From Streptomyces canus (GTDB taxonomy: Bacteria > Actinomycetota > Actinomycetes > Streptomycetales > Streptomycetaceae), in assembly GCF_030816965.1 (NCBI RefSeq), contig NZ_JAUSYQ010000002.1, forward strand, positions 6,190,001-6,254,000: DNA of 64,000 nucleotides. The letters are read 5' to 3'. Shown piece by piece: positions 37,178 to 45,656 of the stretch. The translations under genes were made by a program, and so were the position numbers. Within the stretch, counting starts at the first letter, position 1. Each line of letters opens with the position of its first letter. Under the pieces are notes generated by a model that did no database searches, was not told the DNA's origin, and saw nothing but the letters and a program-made list of their open reading frames with translations.

Positions 37178-39259
37178 ATGTCGGACGCGGAGCGGGCGGG
37201 AGCATCCCGGCAGGACGAGAACGACCGTCTCCTCGCCGGGCGGTACCGGCTGGGAGGAGTTCTCGGCCGCGGAGGCATGGGCACGGTGTGGCGCGCCGAG
37301 GACGAGACCCTGGGCAGGACGGTGGCCGTCAAGGAACTGCGGTTCCCGTCCAGCATCGACGAGGACGAGAAGCGCCGGCTGATCACACGCACGCTGCGTG
37401 AGGCCAAGGCGATCGCGCGGATCCGCAACACCAGCGCGGTGACCGTGTACGACGTGGTCGACGAGGACGACCGGCCCTGGATCGTGATGGAGCTCGTCGA
37501 GGGCAAGTCGCTCGCCGAGGTCATCCGGGAGGACGGCCTGCTGGAGCCGAAGCGCGCGGCGGAGGTGGGCCTCGCGGTACTCGACGTGCTCAGGTCCGCG
37601 CACCGCGAGGGCATCCTGCACCGGGACGTGAAGCCGTCCAACGTGCTGATCTCCGAGGACGGCCGGGTCGTGCTCACCGACTTCGGCATCGCCCAGGTCG
37701 AGGGCGACCCGTCCATCACCTCCACCGGCATGCTCGTCGGCGCCCCCTCCTACATCTCCCCGGAGCGGGCCCGTGGGCACAAGCCGGGACCCGCGGCCGA
37801 CCTGTGGTCGCTCGGAGGGCTGCTGTACGCGGCGGTCGAGGGCGCCCCGCCCTACGACAAGGGGTCCGCGATCGCGACGCTCACGGCGGTGATGACCGAG
37901 CCGCTGGAGGAGCCGAAGAACGCGGGACCGCTCAAGGACGTCATCTACGGCCTGCTCACCAAGGACCCCGCCCAGCGGATCGACGACGGCCGTGCCCGGG
38001 CCATGCTCACCGCGGTGATCCACGCGCCCGAGCCGAAGCCGGCCGAGCCGGAGCCCGCGGCGGACGCGACCCGGGTGGTGCCGTTGCCGGCGCAGCCGCA
38101 GGAGCGTGCGGGCGGGGAGGGACTGCGCGGGGCGCTGCGTTCCGTGCGCAAGGCCGCCGGGGCCGTGGCGACGTCCGCGTCCGCGACGCGCGCCAAGTCC
38201 GGGAGCGATACCGCGGGTTCGGGTGGCGGAAAGGTACCGACCCAGGCTTCCGAGGCGGCTCCGGCTGCCTCGGCCTCTCCCGCTGCCTCGACCTCTCCGG
38301 CCACCTCGGCTCCTTCTGCGTCTCGAGGGAAGGGCACGGCGAGCGCGCCGTCAGGGTCGGCTTCGACGTCGGCTTCGAGTGCCGTGGCCGGGGTCCGGGA
38401 CGGGAAGACACAGCAATCCAACGCGGTCTCGGACGGGCGGAGTTCGGGATGGCCCGTGATGACGCCACCGCCGGACCTGGCGCCGAGGCCGGTGCCCAGG
38501 GCGCCGCTGACCGATGTGGTGCCGCGGCGGACTCTGGTGATCATCGCGGTGGTCGTGGCCCTCGCGGTCATCGGTACCGTGCTGGCCCTCACGCTCGGCG
38601 GGGACGACAACGACGGGGCGAAGGGCGGCGGCTCCAAGGTGACGGCGGGCGCGAGTGCCAGTGCCGACACGAAGGAGGACGAGAGCGGGGGCACCCGGAG
38701 CGACGGGGCCACTACAGGGTCCGCCTCGCCGGAGGCCGGTGCGGGGGCCGGGAACACGCCGAGTACCGAGGAGAGCGGCCGGAGTTCGGAAGGGTCCTCC
38801 GGTTCGGGGGGTTCCGCCGACGACGGTGCGGTGACCTCGACGCACAAGGGGAGTCAGGGGTACTCGATCGGGCTGCCGGAGGGGTGGAAGTTCCAGACCA
38901 GCAGTACCGCGGGCGACCGGTTCACCGGGCCCGACGGGCAGAAGCTGCTCGTCGCCTGGACCACCACGCCCAAGGACGACCCGGTGGCGGACTGGGAGAA
39001 CCAGGAACAGGGCATGCGCCGCTCGCAGTACACCAAGATCCGAATAGAGAAGGTGGGCTACCAGGGCTGGAACGCGGCCGACTGGGAGTTCACCTATGTG
39101 GAGAGCGGGACGAAGTACCGGACGATCGACCGTGGATTCGTCGTGAACGGCCATCTCGGATATGCGTTGATGTACACCGCGAAAGCCGCGAACTGGGGCA
39201 CTGAGCTGCGCAAGGACACATGGCACACGCTCGCTCGTACCTTCGAACCGAAGTCGTGA
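37178..39259 (+). CDS. Membrane Ser/Thr protein kinase 1 (PknB-type) with extracellular sensor domain
   Basis: I choose ATG 37178 (AGGGG five bases upstream; ATG 37166 is an alternative), giving 693 residues. The kinase domain at residues 18-285 is complete: LGRGGMGTVW, VAVKEL, HRDVKPSN (about 148) and DFGIAQ (about 167). A long Ala/Ser/Thr/Pro linker follows, then one membrane helix at about 450-470 (TLVIIAVVVALAVIGTVLAL) and an outside domain of about 140 residues (YSIGLPEGWKFQ, WENQEQGMRRSQYTKIRIEK). It begins the cluster that corresponds to SCO4775-SCO4779 in S. coelicolor, kinases linked to spore-wall synthesis. Confidence 0.92.
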   Translation: MSDAERAGASRQDENDRLLAGRYRLGGVLGRGGMGTVWRAEDETLGRTVAVKELRFPSSIDEDEKRRLITRTLREAKAIARIRNTSAVTVYDVVDEDDRPWIVMELVEGKSLAEVIREDGLLEPKRAAEVGLAVLDVLRSAHREGILHRDVKPSNVLISEDGRVVLTDFGIAQVEGDPSITSTGMLVGAPSYISPERARGHKPGPAADLWSLGGLLYAAVEGAPPYDKGSAIATLTAVMTEPLEEPKNAGPLKDVIYGLLTKDPAQRIDDGRARAMLTAVIHAPEPKPAEPEPAADATRVVPLPAQPQERAGGEGLRGALRSVRKAAGAVATSASATRAKSGSDTAGSGGGKVPTQASEAAPAASASPAASTSPATSAPSASRGKGTASAPSGSASTSASSAVAGVRDGKTQQSNAVSDGRSSGWPVMTPPPDLAPRPVPRAPLTDVVPRRTLVIIAVVVALAVIGTVLALTLGGDDNDGAKGGGSKVTAGASASADTKEDESGGTRSDGATTGSASPEAGAGAGNTPSTEESGRSSEGSSGSGGSADDGAVTSTHKGSQGYSIGLPEGWKFQTSSTAGDRFTGPDGQKLLVAWTTTPKDDPVADWENQEQGMRRSQYTKIRIEKVGYQGWNAADWEFTYVESGTKYRTIDRGFVVNGHLGYALMYTAKAANWGTELRKDTWHTLARTFEPKS

Positions 39260-39433
39260 CGCGCTCTGCGGTAAGCGGTCAGGTGTTTGGACCCTGAGAT
39301 CTGGAATCCCCTCTTTGCGGGTTGCCTCCGGCACGTATCGTGAGTGTTTGTGGACCGTCCGCACCCAGGTATGGGTAGGCAACGGGCCGCAAGGCGAACG
39401 GAATTGACCAACCGGGCGGCCGGGGGAGGCAAC

Positions 39434-42310
39434 GTGGACGACTATGCGGGTCGGGTGCTCGCCGACCGCTACCGCCTGCCGCTGCCTCCATCCGACGAGT
39501 ACGAACTCACCGAGACGCGCGCCTTCGACACCTACAGCGGGCAGGAAGTCCTGGTCAGGCAGGTGCCGTTGCCCGAGGTCGTCGAGGCGGAGGTGCTCGA
39601 CGCGGAGGGGCTGCCCGACGGGTTCACGGCCCGAGACTCCCGGGGTGCGCGGCGGGCTTCGGGGCGGGGCGGTACCCGCCGGCCCACGGAGCCCGCCGTG
39701 CGGCGGGCCGTCGAGGCCGCGCAGGCCGCCGCCCGGATCCCCGACCATCCACGGCTCGACCAGGTCTTCGACGTGTTCGCCGAGGGCGGTTCGCTGTGGG
39801 TCGTCAGCGAGTTGGTGCCCGCGCGGCCGCTCGCGGCGCTGCTCGCCGAGAAGCCGCTGACACCGTACCGGGCGGCCGAGGTCGCCTCGGACGTGCTCAT
39901 GGCGCTGCGGGTGCTGCACGCGCACGGCTGGGTGCACCGCAACATCACCGCCCGTACGGTGCTCGTCTGCGACGACGGCCGGGTCATGCTGACCGGCCTC
40001 GCGGTCGGCGCGGCCGAGGAGGCACTGTGCGGGTACGACCCGGTGCCGGTCGAGGCGGGCGATTGGGGCGAAGGAGGCGGGGAGCACCGGGCCGGGGCGG
40101 ATGCCGGTCCGGGCGGCGGACGTGCGGGTGCGGGACCGCGTGAGTCTGCCGCGGGCCCGGGTGGTGGGCTCGGTGGCGCCGACGGGCGTGGCGGACCTGG
40201 TGGATACGGGGTTCCCGGCCATTCGACCGGTCCGGCCGGTGGGTTCGGCGCTGCGGGCAGGAGTGGTGGTGCCGGGGCGCCCGGCGCTCGTACGGCTCTC
40301 GGAAACGGCGGCGGTGCGGCCTTCGGGCTGGACGCACGGAGCGCCGGGCCGGGCCCCGGTGGTGCGGTCACCTTCGGTGGGGGCGATCCCGAGGCCGCCA
40401 GGCGGGCCGCGATCGAGGCGCGAGAGGCCCGTGGGCTGCCCAGCGCCGGGGTGGAGGCGGCGAACGGGTCCGGGGCTTCGGCCGAGCTCGTCCGCAGGGA
40501 GCCCGATGGCGGTACGGACATCCGCGCGGCGCGGGCCGGCGCGATCGCCGCGTATCGCGCGGGGGCACGGGCCGCGGCCCGGGTCCAGGAGGCGCAGAAC
40601 AGCAGGACCGCCCTGCCCGGAGCCCGCCCGGCACCGGAGGCCGACCCCGCCGCACGAACGCCCGCCGCCGACCCCGCCGTACAGGCCAACGGGGTGGCGC
40701 AGCCGCCGTATCCGTCGGCGGATGGTGTGCAGCAGCCGCCGTATCCGTCCGGGAACGGCGTGACGCAGCCGCCGTATCCGTCCGGGAACGGCGTGACGCA
40801 GCCGCCGTATCCCTCGGCCAACGGCGCTGCACAGTCCCCGCATCCGGCGGCGAACGGCATCGAGCAGGTGCCCGGGGCCGGGGCTCCGGGGCAGATCGCC
40901 GATCCGTACGGAGCGCGCCCGGCTCCCTGGCACGGTGCCGTGCCGCGCGGCGGGGGTGCGGCGCCCGTGGGTGGCGTTCCCGCTCCTGACGCCGTGCCTG
41001 CCGTTGACCAGGCGTCGGCGCCCGCCCGCTGGGAGGACCTCCCCCCTGCCGATGCCCCCGCCCGCCGTGGCCCTGCCACCGCGCTCGCCGCCGAGCGGGC
41101 GCGGCAGGCCCGGATGGCCGTGGTGGGGCCCGTCACCGAGCGCTGGGCGCCGGAGCAGGCCGGGCCGGTGCATGAGAACTGGCAGCTGGCCGCGCCCATC
41201 GGGCCCGCGACCGATCTGTGGGCTCTCGGGGCGCTGCTGTTCCGGGCCGTCCAGGGGCATGCGCCCTATCCCGAGGAGTCGACGGCCGAGCTGGTGCAGC
41301 TGGTGTGCGCCGAGCCGCCCGCCTTCGCGGAGGAGTGCGGACCGCTCAGGCCGGTCGTGGAGTCGCTGCTGCGGCAGGACCCGACCGAGCGGCTGGACTT
41401 CGAGGAACTGCGCGGCTGGCTGCGGTCGCTGGTGCGGTCCGCGCCCGAGCCGGAGGCCGGCGCCCATGTCGTCGCCGTGCCCCCGGTGGACACGAGCCGG
41501 CTGCCGATCGTGCGGCGCCGGGGCGAGTTGGTGCGCAGGCGGCGCGCCGGGCTGCCCGCGACGCACGGACGGCACAAGCGGGCCCGGGAGGAGGCCGTAT
41601 CCTCGCCGCGCCGCCTGGGCCGCAATCTGCTGCTGATCATCCTGCTGGTGATGGCCGCGGCGATCGCGTACGCCATGTACTTCATGCCGAAGGCGGACCC
41701 CGACGACGAGGGCGCCGCACAGAAGACCGGTTCCACCAGCCAGGCCGGTCCCGCGCAGTCCCCGACGACCAGCAGTGAACCGCGGCCCGAGCAGACGACT
41801 CCCGAGCCGTCGCAGTCCAGCGGGGCCGCCGAGACCCAGACCGCCGGGCCCGAGGTCGCTGACGGCTTCACCCTGCGCACGGACCCCGAGGGCTTCAAGG
41901 TCGCGGTGGCGGGCGGCTGGGAGCGCACCCCGAGGAACGGCCGGGGCCAGGTGGTCTACTCGCAGGGCAACTTCGAGCTGATCGTCGTCCCCGGGCGGGA
42001 CACCGCGGCCGCGAACGGCAGCGATCCCATGGTCTACCAGCGGGAGAAGGAGCCAGAGCTCCAGCCGTACCGCGACTCCAGCTGGGCCACCGCCACCGGG
42101 CTGAAGTCGATCCAGGTGGGCACGCGGAGCATGGCCGAGGGGCAGTTCACCTGGACCGGCGACGACGGGCGCGAGCTGTACGTGCGCAATGTCGCGATCC
42201 TGATCGGCGGCAAGTACCACGTCGTGCAGGTACGCGGCCCGGAGGCGGAGCGGGACGAGGTGACCCGGCTGTACGAGCAGGCGTCGGCCACCTACCAGGT
42301 GACCGGCTGA
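39434..42310 (+). CDS. Large membrane pseudokinase with split catalytic domain
   Basis: This 958-residue protein starts at GTG 39434 (GGGGGAGG upstream). The kinase-like fold is clear, but the catalytic residues are gone: the ATP-binding Lys position reads VLVRQVPL, the HRD loop is GWVHRNITARTVLV, and DFG is replaced by VMLTGLAVG. About 370 low-complexity Gly/Ala/Pro residues (about 195-570) are inserted between this point and the C-lobe (GPATDLWALGALLFRAVQGH). They contain five QPPYPS repeats. A helix at about 730-750 (LLLIILLVMAAAIAYAMYF) leads to an outside domain (TLRTDPEGFKVAVAGGWERT) shared in style with the neighbouring kinases. It may regulate them by binding. Confidence 0.88.
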   Translation: MDDYAGRVLADRYRLPLPPSDEYELTETRAFDTYSGQEVLVRQVPLPEVVEAEVLDAEGLPDGFTARDSRGARRASGRGGTRRPTEPAVRRAVEAAQAAARIPDHPRLDQVFDVFAEGGSLWVVSELVPARPLAALLAEKPLTPYRAAEVASDVLMALRVLHAHGWVHRNITARTVLVCDDGRVMLTGLAVGAAEEALCGYDPVPVEAGDWGEGGGEHRAGADAGPGGGRAGAGPRESAAGPGGGLGGADGRGGPGGYGVPGHSTGPAGGFGAAGRSGGAGAPGARTALGNGGGAAFGLDARSAGPGPGGAVTFGGGDPEAARRAAIEAREARGLPSAGVEAANGSGASAELVRREPDGGTDIRAARAGAIAAYRAGARAAARVQEAQNSRTALPGARPAPEADPAARTPAADPAVQANGVAQPPYPSADGVQQPPYPSGNGVTQPPYPSGNGVTQPPYPSANGAAQSPHPAANGIEQVPGAGAPGQIADPYGARPAPWHGAVPRGGGAAPVGGVPAPDAVPAVDQASAPARWEDLPPADAPARRGPATALAAERARQARMAVVGPVTERWAPEQAGPVHENWQLAAPIGPATDLWALGALLFRAVQGHAPYPEESTAELVQLVCAEPPAFAEECGPLRPVVESLLRQDPTERLDFEELRGWLRSLVRSAPEPEAGAHVVAVPPVDTSRLPIVRRRGELVRRRRAGLPATHGRHKRAREEAVSSPRRLGRNLLLIILLVMAAAIAYAMYFMPKADPDDEGAAQKTGSTSQAGPAQSPTTSSEPRPEQTTPEPSQSSGAAETQTAGPEVADGFTLRTDPEGFKVAVAGGWERTPRNGRGQVVYSQGNFELIVVPGRDTAAANGSDPMVYQREKEPELQPYRDSSWATATGLKSIQVGTRSMAEGQFTWTGDDGRELYVRNVAILIGGKYHVVQVRGPEAERDEVTRLYEQASATYQVTG
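40688..40852 (+). repeat. Five 33-base tandem repeats inside the pseudokinase gene
   Basis: Five units of 33 bases encode variants of NGVTQPPYPSG. Units 3 and 4 (40754-40819) are nearly identical; units 1, 2 and 5 have drifted. The repeats encode part of the flexible insert and point to slippage expansion. Confidence 0.92.
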
Positions 42311-42490
42311 AGGCACCGATCCGAAGGCACCGGCCGAACGGCGCCGACGGACGCCGTACCGGCGGCACAGGTTGAGTCGTACTTCGCGGAAGCGACAACC
42401 GTCACAGTGAGGTCTCCTTGACGCCCCCCTGGTTCCCCTCGGCGCGGGCCGGTCCTTAGTCTGACTGCGTCAAGAACATTGCGGGGAAAC

Positions 42491-44293
42491 GTGAATCAGA
42501 TGCAGGGCCTGCTCCTCGCGGGGCGTTACCGGCTCGCCGACCCGATAGGCAAGGGCGGCATGGGCCGGGTCTGGCGTGCCCATGATGAGGTGCTGCACCG
42601 GGCTGTGGCGATCAAGGAGTTGACCGCCGCGCTCTACGTTTCCGAGAGCGACCAGGCCGTGCTGCTCGCCCGGACCCGCGCCGAGGCGCGCGCGGCCGCC
42701 CGGATCAACCACTCTGCCGTCGTCACCGTGCACGACGTGCTCGACCACGACGGCCGGCCCTGGATCGTGATGGAGCTGGTCGAGGGCCGTTCGCTGGCGG
42801 ACGCCGTCAAGGAGGACGGCCGTATCGAGGCGCGCGAGGCGGCCCGGATCGGGCTGTGGGTGCTGCGCGCCCTGCGTGCCGCGCACTCCGCCGGGGTGCT
42901 GCACCGGGACATCAAGCCCGGCAACGTCCTTCTCGCGCAGGACGGCCGCGTCCTGCTCACCGACTTCGGCATCGCCCAGATCGAGGGCGACACCACCATC
43001 ACCCGCACCGGAGAGGTCGTCGGCTCGGTCGACTACCTCGCCCCCGAGCGGGTGCGCGGCGCCGACCCCGGCCCGTCCGCCGACCTGTGGGCGCTGGGCG
43101 CCACGCTGTACACCGCGGTCGAGGGACGCTCGCCGTTCCGCCGTACGACCCCGCTGACCACCATGCAGGCCGTCGTGGACGAGGAACCCGCCGAGCCGCG
43201 CCACGCCGGCCCGCTCGGGCCCGTCATCGCCGCCCTGCTGCACAAGGATCCCGCCGTGCGGCCCGAGGCGGCCGAGGCCGAGCAGATGCTCGCCGAGGCG
43301 GCGGAGGGACGGCGGCCGAGCGCGGCACAGGCGTATGCGCCGACGCAACATGTGGGTTCCCGCCATGAGCCGGGGGCGCACAGCGGGTCCCACAGTGGGC
43401 TCGGCACACCGACCACGGGCACACCGGTCGGCGGAACGCCGCACCCCTCAGCCGCGGGGCCGTCGTATCCCTCGGCCACGGGGCCGTCGTACTCCTCGGC
43501 CACGGGACCGTCGTACTCCTCGGGCTCCGGACCGTCGTACTCCTCGGGCCCGGGTCCGACGTACCACTCCGGCGCCCCCTACGGGCAGGTCCCCACCCCC
43601 ACGGTCGTCGGTCCGCCGCACCACGCCGGCATGGCCCCGGCGGCCCCGCCCAGGCGCCGTCGGCTCCGTTCCGTCGCGCTCGTGGTCGCGCTCGCCGCGG
43701 TCGTCAGCGCCGGGACCGCGGTCGCGCTGCAGAAGTGGGACGAGGGGCGGAACACGGGCGGCACCCAGGCCTCGTCGAGCACCTCGCCCAGCCCCACGCC
43801 GAGCCCGGCCACGGGTGGGGTTCCGGCCGGTTGGGAGCGGCGCAACGACCCGGTGGGGTTCAGTGTCTCCTTGCCCAAGGGGTGGAAGCGGTCCGTCTCC
43901 ATCGACCAGGACGGCCTTCAGCAGGTCGACTACTCGCCCGACAAGGGCAAGCACCTCGTGCGGATTGCCGTCGACACCGCGCCGGACTTCAGCACCGCTT
44001 ACGAGCACATGAGCAACTTGGAACAGCGGGTCTCAAAGCTGCAGCATTACAAGCAGTTGAGCCTCAAGGAGGAGCTGTTCCGCGACCTGCCGGGCGTCCG
44101 TTGGGAGTACACGTGGAACGCACTGGCCAAAGACCCGCCGCACTACTTCCCGGGGCCCTACCGTGCGATCGACGTCGGGTACATGAACAGTGACGGCACC
44201 GAGTACGCCATCTACGCGGCTTCGCCGGCCGACGACTGGCCTACCACCAGAAAGCAGTTCGACTGGATCCTGCGGGGCTTCCAGGAGGGTTGA
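42491..44293 (+). CDS. Membrane Ser/Thr protein kinase 2 with extracellular sensor domain
   Basis: This 600-residue kinase starts at GTG 42491 (GGGG five bases upstream). The catalytic domain is intact: IGKGGMGRVW, VAIKEL, HRDIKPGN (about 138) and DFGIAQIEG (about 157). The linker carries GPSYSS repeats (43457-43576), followed by a membrane helix at about 392-413 (SVALVVALAAVVSAGTAVAL). The outside domain (VGFSVSLPKGWKRSVSIDQD, YKQLSLKEELFRDLPGVRWE) is related to, but diverged from, the other sensors. It should autophosphorylate and act on cell-wall or division proteins, as is known for this cluster; exact targets are inferred. Confidence 0.92.
   Translation: MNQMQGLLLAGRYRLADPIGKGGMGRVWRAHDEVLHRAVAIKELTAALYVSESDQAVLLARTRAEARAAARINHSAVVTVHDVLDHDGRPWIVMELVEGRSLADAVKEDGRIEAREAARIGLWVLRALRAAHSAGVLHRDIKPGNVLLAQDGRVLLTDFGIAQIEGDTTITRTGEVVGSVDYLAPERVRGADPGPSADLWALGATLYTAVEGRSPFRRTTPLTTMQAVVDEEPAEPRHAGPLGPVIAALLHKDPAVRPEAAEAEQMLAEAAEGRRPSAAQAYAPTQHVGSRHEPGAHSGSHSGLGTPTTGTPVGGTPHPSAAGPSYPSATGPSYSSATGPSYSSGSGPSYSSGPGPTYHSGAPYGQVPTPTVVGPPHHAGMAPAAPPRRRRLRSVALVVALAAVVSAGTAVALQKWDEGRNTGGTQASSSTSPSPTPSPATGGVPAGWERRNDPVGFSVSLPKGWKRSVSIDQDGLQQVDYSPDKGKHLVRIAVDTAPDFSTAYEHMSNLEQRVSKLQHYKQLSLKEELFRDLPGVRWEYTWNALAKDPPHYFPGPYRAIDVGYMNSDGTEYAIYAASPADDWPTTRKQFDWILRGFQEG
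43457..43576 (+). repeat. Five 24-base tandem repeats in the kinase 2 linker
   Basis: Five units of eight codons encode GPSYPSAT, GPSYSSAT, GPSYSSGS, GPSYSSGP and GPTYHSGA just before the membrane helix. They form a flexible, Tyr/Ser-rich linker. Confidence 0.9.
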
Positions 44294-44307
44294 TCCGAGT
44301 GGAACAG

Positions 44308-44690
44308 AAGGTTCCGCTGTCGGCGTGGTCGTTTTCACCGCCCTGGAGCAGGTGTTGAGGAAGGGGCCGGTCCTGCCTCTGATCCCCGGTCGCTCGGCGT
44401 GGTGCAGTACGGGGCTATGAAGGGCGTCCCGCCATTCCGCCGCGGCAACACCCCGGTTGAACCTGCAGTCCGTCTTCAACTCGCGGCTGCGGCTGTGGCT
44501 TCGGTGGAGGGGGCGTCAAAAGGCGGCACCCGGCTCGATCGCAAGACACTGTTCGGGCTCGGCGCGGTGGTCGTCGTGGCCTCGGCCCGTTCGTGGGGCC
44601 GCTGCCGGTCGGCTGGGAGAGTGGCAAAGAGAAGGGCGTGGCAGTGTCACCGGCGATGCCGAAGGGCTATTTGCGGGGTGATTCTCGGAG
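44308..44690 (+). pseudogene. Decayed remnant of a sixth membrane Ser/Thr kinase gene
   Basis: Nucleotides align with the kinase gene at 47352 from the activation-segment end to beyond its membrane helix. Visible echoes: TTCACCGCCCTGGAGC versus TTCATCGCCCCCGAGC; GTCGCTCGGCGTGGTG versus GTCCCTCGGCGTGGTC; then CCGCCGCGGCAACACC. After an internal deletion, RLDRKTLFGLGAVVVV matches RLGRKTWFGLGAAVVA, and, one frame over, PFVGPLPVGWESGKEKGVAV matches PFAGPLPDGWTKKHTKDVAA. There is no N-lobe, no HRD and no intact frame. This is a dead duplicate of a kinase gene directly behind kinase 2. Confidence 0.75.
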
Positions 44691-44700
44691 AGCGGTCGCG

Positions 44701-44733
44701 TTTCGGCCCATCCGGAATTCGGGTGGGCCGAAA
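44701..44733. terminator. Hairpin between the kinase remnant and the secreted-protein gene
   Basis: TTTCGGCCCA (44701-44710) pairs with TGGGCCGAAA (44724-44733) around a 13-base loop that contains GGAATTC. It can serve both the plus strand and the minus-strand gene that ends at 44881. Confidence 0.5.
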
Positions 44734-44880
44734 AGTCAATGATTCGAGGTCAACCCATAGCGCTTCCCGATTATTCCTGGGTATCGGAGGTCGGTCAACG
44801 TCGCCTTCATCGTCTGCATCGATTCCGTCCCCGTTGCCACCTGTCTGAATCACAGGACCAGCGGGTTGTCGTGCGAGGGC

Positions 44881-45294
44881 TCAGGCAGAGTCGGAGCAGG
44901 AACGAACTATTTTATCCCCTTCCATTACCGCCACCTCCGCGCCGATGATGTCGAGATCGTCGCCGGAGGGCGACGCGTAGGTGGAGAAGGAGGTGGTCGC
45001 CCCGTTTCCGCGATATTCGGAATGCCAGGGCCAATCCGTTACCCATGAAGTGCCGGCATCCACGGAAAAGAGCCGTATGGCCACGTGGTGGCCATCGGCG
45101 GCGGTGTCCTTGACCCAACCGCTGATATCCACATGGCGGGCTGTCCAGTTGGTGAACGTGAGGCTTCCCGAGGCGCCAGTCACCGAGCACGCGGCTCCGC
45201 CACTCGCCGCGCTGGCATTGGTCACTGTGGTCGTGGCAAATATTGCCACCGCAGCGACACTCGTGACGGAAAGGCGTCTAAATGTGTTTCCCAT
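44881..45294 (-). CDS. Small secreted protein of unknown function
   Basis: This 137-residue protein has a classical signal peptide (RRLSVTSVAAVAIFATTTVT, cleavage near ASAAS). The mature part has two Cys (AACSVTGASG and RSCSDSA) that could form a disulfide and a beta-rich look (GSLTFTNWTARHVDISGWVK, GTSWVTDWPWHSEY). No family is recognised. GC content is lower than in neighbouring genes and the strand is opposite to the kinases, so it may be an insertion into the cluster, next to the kinase remnant. Confidence 0.75.
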   Translation of the reverse strand: MGNTFRRLSVTSVAAVAIFATTTVTNASAASGGAACSVTGASGSLTFTNWTARHVDISGWVKDTAADGHHVAIRLFSVDAGTSWVTDWPWHSEYRGNGATTSFSTYASPSGDDLDIIGAEVAVMEGDKIVRSCSDSA

Positions 45295-45656
45295 AAGGTC
45301 AACATAAGGGTTTCATGATCCACGTGACAGTATGATTCCAGCCATCCCATTTGCCCGGTATGAAACGTATCTCACGGCAATTTGCCCCGCTTCGTGTTTG
45401 CGTAAAAACAGGCTTGGCCAAAAATGATCGTCTCTGGCCGCCCGGCCCGACTGGTCACGCATGCCGACGAACCGACCGAACGGCGGCGGGCGTTGCGGCG
45501 CCGCGCCATTGCAGTGGCCGTGTCGAGCCGGTCCAGCACGGTCCGCGCGCCTGGGCCTGAGTTCTCTGGAGTGTGCACCTGCTGTCCCGGGGCGGAGGCA
45601 TACTTGGCCGGTCACCGCCCCGGAAGGCGTCCGTCCGTTGCGGCATGATGAGGCGC
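45295..45656. other. Intergenic region between the secreted-protein gene and kinase 3
   Basis: The first 120 bases (45295-45430) are AT-richer and include divergent-promoter-like text such as GTGACAGTATGATTCC. The rest is GC-rich with no frame having coding bias. No recognisable gene; it should hold promoters for both neighbours. Confidence 0.5.

Noticed and set aside
38351..42316. A 1321-codon minus-strand open frame opposite kinases 1 and 2
   Set aside because: Shadow of the GC-rich kinase genes; no ribosome site, no domain and repetitive low-complexity composition.
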